A stretch of DNA of 11,146 bases from SIG575 sp964474295 (GTDB lineage: Bacteria; Bacillota; Clostridia; Oscillospirales; Acutalibacteraceae). The notes under the pieces are model-generated. The model was not told the origin of the DNA and searched no databases. It saw only the letters and a program-made list of their open reading frames with translations. The DNA lies in contig CAYYRN010000051.1 in assembly GCA_964474295.1 (NCBI GenBank), forward strand, positions 1-11,146. The letters are read 5' to 3'. This document shows positions 5,340 to 11,146 of this stretch, piece by piece. Every line of letters begins with the position of its first letter. Within the stretch, counting starts at the first letter, position 1. The position numbers were made by a program, and so were the translations under genes.

Positions 5340-6380
5340 ATGAGTTTTGACGTTTTGAAAAATGAAAGACTTGCGGCACTGGCACCTATGGCGGGGGCTG
5401 CCGACAGAGCTTTCAGGGAGCTTTGCTCCTCATATGGTGCTGCGTTTGTCGTAGGTGAGCTTACATCTTCAAAAGGGGTAAGCATGGGTGACAAAAAATC
5501 GGGAGAGCTTTTGTCGATTTCACCGTATGAAAGACCTGCCGCATCACAGCTTTTCGGAGATTCTCCCGAAGTTATGGCGAAAGCCGCCGAAGAAGCATTA
5601 AAATACAAGCCCGATTTTATCGATATAAATATGGGATGTCCCGCACCGAAGGTTGCGTCAAACGGGTGCGGAAGCGCACTTATGAAAAATCCCTCTTTGG
5701 CAGGGGAAATAGTAAAAGCCGTGGTGTCGGTGTCGGATGTTCCCGTGACGGTAAAAATGCGTACGGGCTGGGATGCAAACTCACTCAACGCCGTTGAAGT
5801 TTCAAAAATCTGCGAAGCAAACGGAGCCGCTATGATAACCGTCCACGGAAGAACAAAAATGCAGATGTATGCACCGGGAATCGACTTTGATACTATAAAG
5901 CGTGTAAAAGAGGCTGTGAAAATTCCCGTAATCGGCAACGGAGACATAACAAGCGGAAAGTCTGCGGCAGAAATGATGAAAAAAACAGGCTGTGATGCCG
6001 TTATGGTCGGCAGAGGTGCATTGGGCAGACCTTGGGTGTTTAAAGAAATAAACGCTTTTCTCAAAACGGGCGAGATTATAAATGAACCGTCCATTGAGGA
6101 AAGAATGGACGTTTTGAAAAAACATATTGCAAAGCTTATTGAGTACAAAGGCGAATATATAGCAATGCGTGAAGCACGAAAACACGCCGCATGGTATGTA
6201 AAGGGGATAAGAGGTGCCGCAAGGTACAGGGCGGAAATCGGGAAAATTAAAACTTTTTCGGATTTGGAAAATCTTATCGATAAAATTTGCGAGAGTTGTT
6301 TCGGCTTTGAACAGACAGATGAATTTGATAAGTTTTGCTTTAACAATATAAATCAAAAGGGTGATAAAAATGGAATTTAA
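5340..6380 (+). CDS. dusB: tRNA-dihydrouridine synthase, DusB type
   Basis: This FMN-dependent enzyme reduces uridine to dihydrouridine in the D-loop of tRNA using NADPH. The 346-residue protein has a TIM barrel (about 1-245) followed by the helical tRNA-binding domain. Visible family motifs are APMAGAADRAFR (15-26), ASQLFG (68-73), DINMGCP with the conserved catalytic Cys100 (95-101), KMRTGW with the FMN-contacting Lys139 (139-144), VHGRT (168-172), IGNGDI (198-203) and MVGRGALGRPW (222-232). Ala-Ala at 20-21 replaces the more usual Val-Thr before the Asp. The ATG follows GAGGT (5329-5333). Its last 11 bases overlap the start of lacZ, so the two are almost certainly cotranscribed and probably translationally coupled. 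No metabolic link between the two products is known. The Dus family call is firm, and the DusB subtype is likely. Confidence 0.94.
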   Translation: MSFDVLKNERLAALAPMAGAADRAFRELCSSYGAAFVVGELTSSKGVSMGDKKSGELLSISPYERPAASQLFGDSPEVMAKAAEEALKYKPDFIDINMGCPAPKVASNGCGSALMKNPSLAGEIVKAVVSVSDVPVTVKMRTGWDANSLNAVEVSKICEANGAAMITVHGRTKMQMYAPGIDFDTIKRVKEAVKIPVIGNGDITSGKSAAEMMKKTGCDAVMVGRGALGRPWVFKEINAFLKTGEIINEPSIEERMDVLKKHIAKLIEYKGEYIAMREARKHAAWYVKGIRGAARYRAEIGKIKTFSDLENLIDKICESCFGFEQTDEFDKFCFNNINQKGDKNGI

Positions 6381-9363
6381 AAGCTATCATAAGATGCACG
6401 ATTATTTGCACGTAGGATGTGAAGAACCGAGAGCATACTATGTGCCGTACGATTCGGAGAAAAAGGCACTTGAGTGTGAGAGGGATGCCTCCTCTTATTT
6501 TATGAATTTGTGCGGTGAATGGAATTTCAGATTTTACGAAAGCTTTGAAGATTTGGAGGATGACTTCCTTTCTTTGCCTTTTAAAGAAAAAATGAAAGTT
6601 CCGTCAAGCTGGCAGACAAGAACCGACAAAAATTACGATTCGCCGCAGTACATAAATTTGAATTATCCTCATCCTCTTGACCCGCCGTATGTACCGGATG
6701 AGAACCCGTGCGCTCTTTATTCAAGAGAGATTGTTTTGTCGGAAAGCTTTGCAAACAAAAAGGTTTACATAAATTTCGAGGGTGTTAATTCCTGCTTCTA
6801 TCTTTTTGTAAACGGAGAATTTGTGTCTTACAGTCAAGTCAGCCATTGCACAAGCGAAATCGACTTGACGGGAAAGCTTAAAGCGGGTAAAAACAAAATA
6901 GATGTTCTTGTTGTAAGGTGGTGTGACGGCAGCTATCTTGAAGACCAGGATTATTTCAGATTTTCGGGAATTTTCCGTGAAGTTTATTTGCTTGCAAGAA
7001 GTGAAAATCACATAAAAGACGTTTATATAAAAACGCAGGTAAGCGAAAATCTTAAAACAGCGGCTATAAAAGTTGTGACGGAAAAGGATGTCAAATTTAC
7101 GCTGTTTTCCCCTTGCGGAGAAAAAATCGCTTTCGGCAGTTCGGAAACGGAAATCAGTTTGGAAAATCCCGTTTTATGGAACCCCGAATGTCCTCGACTT
7201 TATAAGCTGATTATTGAAGATGACGGGGAGTACATTCCGTTTTCGATAGGCTTGAAAAAGCTTGAAATTAAAGATGCGGTTATGTATCTTAACAATAAAA
7301 AAATAAAGCTTTACGGAATTAACAGGCACGACTCTCACCCCGTTCTCGGACACGCAACTCCCGTGGAAGATATGAAAGAAGACCTTTATATTCTGAAAAG
7401 AGGAAACTGCAACACAATCAGAACGTCGCATTATCCGAATGACCCCAGATTTTTGGAATACTGCGATGAAATGGGATTTATGGTGATTGATGAAGCCGAC
7501 ATAGAAACGCACGGTATGGGATTTGAATACCGTGATACTTGGGATTGGATGAGATGGTCAATGCTTTCCACAATTGACGAGTGGGAAGAAGCCTATGTTG
7601 ACAGAGCAAAACGTCTTTTTGAAAGAGATAAAAACCACGGCTGCGTTGTTATGTGGTCGCTCGGTAATGAATCGGGCTGCGGCAAAAATCACAGGGCAAT
7701 GAACAAGTACATAAAATCAAGGGACGAAAAGGCAATTGTACATTACGAAAACGCTCATCTTGAGTTCAAAGCCGTTCCCGAAGGAGAGGATTTTAAGGAT
7801 ATTTCCGATGTCGAAAGCCGTATGTACGCAAGCCTTGAATACGCAAAAGAATATCTTGAACAGGAAAAAGTGCCGAAGCCGTTTTTCTACTGTGAATACG
7901 TTTGCTCAATGACAACGGGTGACATTCACGCCCACGTCGATATGATGGAAAAGTATGATGAGCTTTGCGGTATGTGCATTTGGGAAATGACAGACCACGC
8001 CGTTGCCGTAAAGGGCAAAAACGGAAAAATCGGTTACCGTTACGGCGGCGATTTCGGTGAGTATCCCAACAATTCGATATGCTGCATTGACGGCATTGTC
8101 TTCCCCGACAGAACGTTAAGACCGGGTTATTTTGAAATGAAAAAGGCATACGAGCCTTTTAAAATAACTTATGAGGACGGAAAAATCAAAATTTTCAACA
8201 AAAGATTTTTCACAAGCCTTGATGATGTTTATTTTGTATGGAATGTCGAAAGAAACGGCAAAGAAATATTGCACGGTGAAATTCTCGATACCGAAATTGA
8301 CGCAAGAAGCGAAAAAGAATTTGTCCTTTTTGAAGAGAGCGAATTTGATGCGATTTCAACTCTTAACGTTTTCTGCAAAATGAAGAAAAACACATATTGG
8401 TGCGATAAGGATTATGAAGTAGGCTTCAGCCAATTTGAGCTTTCGTTTGAAAGAGAGAGAAAGGTAAATCGCTTTGATGCACCGAGCGTTGAAGAAGGCA
8501 GAAGATATGTAAAAATTTCAACCGAAAAGGCAGTTTATACCTTTGATAAATCATACGGCAGAATTTCTTCTGTCATAGTTTCAAACAAAGAAATGCTGGC
8601 TTCTCCCGAAAAATTGCAGATTTGGAAAGCACACGGATATAATCAGATGGGACTTGCCGATGAAAGAAGAAGCGCATCTATGCACCGTGCGGCACAAAAA
8701 ACATACGGTGTGTGCGTTGAAAAAACAGAAAATGCGGTTGTTATAAATGTTGCGTTTTCTTTGGGCGGTGCAAGTGTTGTGCCTGTAATTAAGGGTGATA
8801 TGAGCTTTGAATTTACGGGTGACGGAGCTGTGAAAATTTCGGTTGATGCCAAAAAGCGTGAAATTGCACCCGTTCTTGCACGCTTCGGTTATGAATTTGT
8901 GCTTACGGACGGATTTGAAAATATGGAATATTTCGGCTTCGGCCCCAACGAAGCTTATCCCGACAGGCACAAAGCTTGCAGAAAGGCTCATTTCAAAACA
9001 GCGGTCAGCGATAATTTCGTCCATTATATTCGTCCTATGGAAAATTCGGCACACTTTGATTCCGTTTTCGGTGCTGTGACGGATGATGACGGAAAAGGAC
9101 TTATTTTTACTTCCGAAGACGGTTTTTCTTTCAATGCTATGCACTTTACAAGCGAAATGCTTGAAAACACACTTCATGATGATGAACTCGAACCGTTGTC
9201 AAACACTGTTGTGAGCGTGGACTTAAAGCACGATATCCTCGGCAGCAAGGGTGAATATATTACAGAATATGAACCCGAACGCAAGTGGGATGACGAAAAC
9301 CTTAAAATGTCATTTAAAGTATCTCCGTTTGATAAATCCGTTGATAACCCCTTTGAAATGTGA
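6370..9363 (+). CDS. lacZ: GH2 beta-galactosidase (LacZ family), altered galactose pocket
   Basis: This 997-residue protein has no signal peptide and is expected in the cytosol, hydrolysing imported beta-galactosides or related sugars. It has the five LacZ domains: sugar-binding jelly roll (about 30-205), Ig-like domain (about 208-300), TIM barrel (about 302-597), second Ig-like domain (about 600-695) and the C-terminal small-chain domain (about 710-985, with GFGPNEAYPDR). The acid/base Glu434 (SLGNESG), nucleophile Glu509 (YCEYV), Asp186 of CDGSYLEDQD, His354 of SHYPND and Trp538 are kept. The loop after the nucleophile, normally EYAHAMGN, reads EYVCSMTT, so E. coli His540 becomes Cys512. 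Phe601 and Asn604 become Cys571 and Asp574. Specificity may differ from lactose. ATG 6370 is preferred to GTG 6361 because AAAAGGGTG lies just upstream. It overlaps dusB by 11 bases, and no transporter is nearby. Confidence 0.92.
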   Translation: MEFKSYHKMHDYLHVGCEEPRAYYVPYDSEKKALECERDASSYFMNLCGEWNFRFYESFEDLEDDFLSLPFKEKMKVPSSWQTRTDKNYDSPQYINLNYPHPLDPPYVPDENPCALYSREIVLSESFANKKVYINFEGVNSCFYLFVNGEFVSYSQVSHCTSEIDLTGKLKAGKNKIDVLVVRWCDGSYLEDQDYFRFSGIFREVYLLARSENHIKDVYIKTQVSENLKTAAIKVVTEKDVKFTLFSPCGEKIAFGSSETEISLENPVLWNPECPRLYKLIIEDDGEYIPFSIGLKKLEIKDAVMYLNNKKIKLYGINRHDSHPVLGHATPVEDMKEDLYILKRGNCNTIRTSHYPNDPRFLEYCDEMGFMVIDEADIETHGMGFEYRDTWDWMRWSMLSTIDEWEEAYVDRAKRLFERDKNHGCVVMWSLGNESGCGKNHRAMNKYIKSRDEKAIVHYENAHLEFKAVPEGEDFKDISDVESRMYASLEYAKEYLEQEKVPKPFFYCEYVCSMTTGDIHAHVDMMEKYDELCGMCIWEMTDHAVAVKGKNGKIGYRYGGDFGEYPNNSICCIDGIVFPDRTLRPGYFEMKKAYEPFKITYEDGKIKIFNKRFFTSLDDVYFVWNVERNGKEILHGEILDTEIDARSEKEFVLFEESEFDAISTLNVFCKMKKNTYWCDKDYEVGFSQFELSFERERKVNRFDAPSVEEGRRYVKISTEKAVYTFDKSYGRISSVIVSNKEMLASPEKLQIWKAHGYNQMGLADERRSASMHRAAQKTYGVCVEKTENAVVINVAFSLGGASVVPVIKGDMSFEFTGDGAVKISVDAKKREIAPVLARFGYEFVLTDGFENMEYFGFGPNEAYPDRHKACRKAHFKTAVSDNFVHYIRPMENSAHFDSVFGAVTDDDGKGLIFTSEDGFSFNAMHFTSEMLENTLHDDELEPLSNTVVSVDLKHDILGSKGEYITEYEPERKWDDENLKMSFKVSPFDKSVDNPFEM

Positions 9364-9398
9364 TTTGTAATATTCCCGAAAGCAAATAATTACAAAGT

Positions 9399-9423
9399 TT
9401 ACAATTATGTAACAAATTGTAAC
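9399..9423 (+). promoter_or_regulatory. Candidate operator array upstream of the CHAP hydrolase gene
   Basis: TTACAATT (9399-9406) and AATTGTAA (9415-9422) form an 8-bp inverted repeat. TGTAAC also occurs twice as a direct repeat (9408-9413 and 9418-9423) with a 10-base period. The second copy ends 11 bases before the -10, in the place of a -35, which suits an OmpR-family activator. It resembles the WalR/YycF box TGTWAH-N5-TGTWAH, but the gap is 4 rather than 5. Confidence 0.4.
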
Positions 9424-9434
9424 TTATTATATGT

Positions 9435-9440
9435 TATAGT
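9435..9440 (+). promoter_or_regulatory. -10 element of the CHAP hydrolase gene
   Basis: TATAGT (9435-9440) is a good -10, but no recognisable -35 lies at 16-18 bases. The position is instead occupied by the TGTAAC repeats, suggesting activator-dependent initiation. The start would be near 9447, which leaves less than 20 bases of leader carrying GAGGTGAT (9455-9462). Confidence 0.45.
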
Positions 9441-9465
9441 ATTTAAGTTGCAATGAGGTGATTAT

Positions 9466-10317
9466 TTGAAAAAAAGCAAAAAGGTAAGAATTTTTGTAGC
9501 TTCCCTTCTTTTGGCTGTAACGGTTTGCTTGGCGGCTGTTCCTCTTTCGGGTGCTTACACGCAGAGAGATAGAATTATCGACGTAGCGTTAAACGAAGTC
9601 GGCTACACACAGCAAAACGGTTACAACAAATATTCAGAGGAATTCGGAAACGGCTATACGGCTTGGTGCAATTATTTTGTTGTTTGGTGTGCAAAGCAGG
9701 CAGGCGTTTCGGCAGAGGCGGTAACAGGTAACGGCTCTTACGGCGGTAACTGTACCCTCTATATGCAGGGGCTTAAAAACAAAGGAAGATTTTTTGAAAA
9801 CGACGGCAGTTATACACCGCAAAAAGGTGACCTCGTTTTTTACAATTCCACAAAAAGCACATCCGCTTCAACACATATCGGCTTTGTAATTTCCGCAACG
9901 GACAGCACGGTAACAACGGTTGAGGGCAATGTGAGCGTGAACGGAACGAGAGGCGTTGCGAAAAACGTTCGTTCGAGATACAGCTATGTCGGAAATATGA
10001 TTATTATAGGCTTCGGTGTGCCGGCTTACAGCGGGGAGGAAGTTCCTCACGTCACACAAAAGCCGAAAAATACCGTGCAAAACAATGTCGAGAAAAAAAC
10101 GTCGGCATCTCCCAAAAAGGAATTAATAGACGTCAAAAAGTTTCAAACCAACGCATCTGCGGAGGAAAGAATCAAGCTCGGTGAAGATATTAAGTCATCA
10201 GCAAAAGAAGATACGGCTTGTATTTTCGGCTTGACATCTTTGAACAAAAGCAAACCGAGTTATGAATGTCTCGGAAAGTTTTGCATATGCGATAAAATTT
10301 ACAACAAAGAAAAATAA
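9466..10317 (+). CDS. Secreted CHAP-domain peptidoglycan hydrolase
   Basis: This 283-residue exported protein starts with a Sec signal peptide: basic KKSKK, a hydrophobic core at about 9-26, and a likely cut near Ala30 (LSGA-YT). A CHAP domain (about 34-180) follows, with nucleophile Cys68 in TAWCNYFVVWC, His137 in THIGFV, and Glu153-Gly-Asn155 as the third active-site element. CHAP enzymes cleave peptidoglycan amide or peptide cross-bridge bonds, so wall remodelling is the likely role. After the domain comes a Lys/Thr/Ser/Asn-rich tail (about 185-250) that could lie against the wall, and then an unusual Cys-containing end (C252, C268, C273, C275). The start is TTG at 9466: GAGGTGAT is well placed before it and no ATG gives a complete signal peptide. 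It has its own promoter region and a strong terminator. Confidence 0.88.
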   Translation: MKKSKKVRIFVASLLLAVTVCLAAVPLSGAYTQRDRIIDVALNEVGYTQQNGYNKYSEEFGNGYTAWCNYFVVWCAKQAGVSAEAVTGNGSYGGNCTLYMQGLKNKGRFFENDGSYTPQKGDLVFYNSTKSTSASTHIGFVISATDSTVTTVEGNVSVNGTRGVAKNVRSRYSYVGNMIIIGFGVPAYSGEEVPHVTQKPKNTVQNNVEKKTSASPKKELIDVKKFQTNASAEERIKLGEDIKSSAKEDTACIFGLTSLNKSKPSYECLGKFCICDKIYNKEK

Positions 10318-10319
10318 AT

Positions 10320-10357
10320 AAAAACAGGCAATCGAAAAATCGGTTGCCTGTTTTTTT
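10320..10357. terminator. Strong bidirectional rho-independent terminator
   Basis: AAACAGGCAA (10322-10331) pairs perfectly with TTGCCTGTTT (10344-10353), extended inward by TCGA with TCGG through one G-T wobble, around an A-rich loop. Seven T residues (10351-10357) follow on the plus strand and TTTTTATTTATTT follows on the minus strand. It serves both the CHAP gene and the convergent LysR gene, whose stop is only five bases away. Confidence 0.92.
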
Positions 10358-10361
10358 ATTT

Positions 10362-11146
10362 TTAACGGTATTTCAAATAATCTATAAATTTTTTTACCGC
10401 TGATGAAGCTGTTTTTTTGTTTCTCATTGCAAGCCCTATGTTTCGGTATGCAGGCACATCCAACTCTTTGATAACTATATTGTACGGAATACGTCTTAAT
10501 ATAAGTTGCGGTAAGATGCTTACACCCAAGCCGCTTTCCACCATAGACATAACGGCATAATCATCCCAAGTTGTAAAATGAGTATTCGGTTTTAAGCCGC
10601 ACTTTTCAAATATTTCCGAAAATTCGGCTTTTCCGCCTTTTTCAAGAAGCATAAAAGGCTCGTTGCAAAGCGATGCAACGGAAATTTTTTCACAGCTTGC
10701 TAACGGATGATTTTCGGGAAGTACAGCTAATAATTTATCCTGTTCTAAAAAAATTGTTTCCAAATCGCTATGAGCCGGCAAACGCAGAAAACCACAGTCA
10801 ACCCTGCCCTCTAATATCCATTCTTCGATTTCGGTATAATCTCCGAGAAGTAATTCGTAATCGATGTTCGGATAATCTTTCTGAAAAGCTTTAATGATAT
10901 TGGGAAGCCAATGAGTGGCAACGCTTGAAAAAGTACCGATTCGGATAAGTCCCGACTGCAAACCGTTTATTTCATCAATTTGCATTGAAAGTTTTTCATA
11001 TTCGTTACAGATACTTTTGGCATACGGCAGAAGCCTTAAACCGTCACTTGTCAATTTTACACCGGCTTTACCACGCTCAAGCAGTATAATGTTCCAGTCT
11101 TTTTCCAAATCATTTATCATACGGCTGATGCCTGATTGAGAATAGT
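10362..11146 (-). CDS. LysR-family transcriptional regulator (N-terminus beyond right edge)
   Basis: The frame is open through the right edge, so the start and about the first 30 residues are missing. The first complete codons read YSQSGISRMINDLE, the recognition half of the LysR winged helix-turn-helix (typically TQ-x-S-x-x-S-x-x-I-x-x-LE), followed by LLERGKAGVKLTSDG, the usual wing. A linker helix leads to the periplasmic-binding-like effector domain, recognisable from LIRIGTFSSVATHWLP, FQKDYPNIDYELL, the VDCGFLR strand and the MVESGLGVSILP segment near the end. LysR proteins usually control a divergently transcribed neighbour and respond to a small-molecule inducer. That neighbour would lie beyond 11146, so the target and ligand are unknown. 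The stop abuts the bidirectional terminator shared with the CHAP gene. The family call is secure. Confidence 0.93.
   Translation of the reverse strand, partial: YSQSGISRMINDLEKDWNIILLERGKAGVKLTSDGLRLLPYAKSICNEYEKLSMQIDEINGLQSGLIRIGTFSSVATHWLPNIIKAFQKDYPNIDYELLLGDYTEIEEWILEGRVDCGFLRLPAHSDLETIFLEQDKLLAVLPENHPLASCEKISVASLCNEPFMLLEKGGKAEFSEIFEKCGLKPNTHFTTWDDYAVMSMVESGLGVSILPQLILRRIPYNIVIKELDVPAYRNIGLAMRNKKTASSAVKKFIDYLKYR

Noticed and set aside
5306..6346. 346-codon minus-strand open frame opposite dusB
   Set aside because: All Dus motifs are on the plus strand. The opposite frame lacks a start signal and would run across the divergent promoter region.
6361..6369. GTG 6361 as the lacZ start
   Set aside because: The GTG belongs to the AAAAGGGTG binding site; ATG 6370 is correctly spaced and begins at the family's usual N-terminus.
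8581..9177. Minus-strand open frames within the C-terminal half of lacZ
   Set aside because: They lie fully inside the GH2 small-chain domain coding sequence and show no motif or ribosome binding site.
9364..9396. Inverted repeat TTTGTAAT...ATTACAAA as a terminator after lacZ
   Set aside because: The stem is almost all A-T with a 17-base loop and no T-tract, so it should not terminate. It is treated as part of the half-site array instead.
1..11146. CRISPR arrays, insertion sequences, phage genes, tRNA or rRNA genes, riboswitches
   Set aside because: No regularly spaced repeats with unique spacers, no transposase or integrase motifs, no cloverleaf, and all 5' leaders are too short for known riboswitches.

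Overview
The window looks like a chromosomal segment from a low-GC Gram-positive anaerobe (Bacillota, class Clostridia; a gut-type member is plausible). The evidence is as follows. Coding sequence is AT-leaning with AT-rich spacers. Nearly every gene has a strong GGAGG-type ribosome binding site, and one convincing start is TTG. There is a Gram-positive-type SOS box, a SpoIIQ-like M23 protein, a PASTA/zinc-ribbon kinase-family protein, and a flavin reductase-rubredoxin fusion typical of anaerobes. The genus cannot be fixed from the sequence alone. I see no mobile element, CRISPR array, tRNA or rRNA. No gene-free stretch exceeds about 175 bases.

Layout. Left edge, minus strand: the N-terminal third of glyceraldehyde-3-phosphate dehydrogenase (gap, runs off the window) with its own promoter, preceded by lexA with a LexA box overlapping its -35. 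Diverging from lexA, plus strand: a membrane-anchored M23 metallopeptidase-like gene resembling spoIIQ. Next comes a zinc-ribbon/pseudokinase/transmembrane/PASTA protein whose promoter lies inside the terminator hairpin of the M23 gene. A bidirectional terminator separates this from a leftward two-gene operon: a flavin reductase-rubredoxin fusion (like high-molecular-weight rubredoxin, Hrb), then a peptidase S51-type hydrolase. Diverging from that operon, plus strand: dusB overlapping a large GH2 beta-galactosidase (lacZ family) by 11 bases. Then a secreted CHAP-domain wall hydrolase with a TTG start. A second bidirectional terminator separates it from a LysR regulator (minus strand) cut by the right edge.

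How the genes relate. This is mostly a mosaic of housekeeping transcription units. Three genes point to the envelope: the M23 protein, the PASTA pseudokinase and the CHAP hydrolase. The last two share TTTACA/TGTAAC half-sites in their upstream regions.

The most notable points are the PASTA protein with all canonical catalytic residues of its kinase domain replaced, a LacZ homologue whose sugar C6 pocket residues are changed, the promoter-within-terminator arrangement at 1947-1986, and the helically phased TGTAA/TTACA array before the CHAP gene. I found no clearly new multi-gene system.
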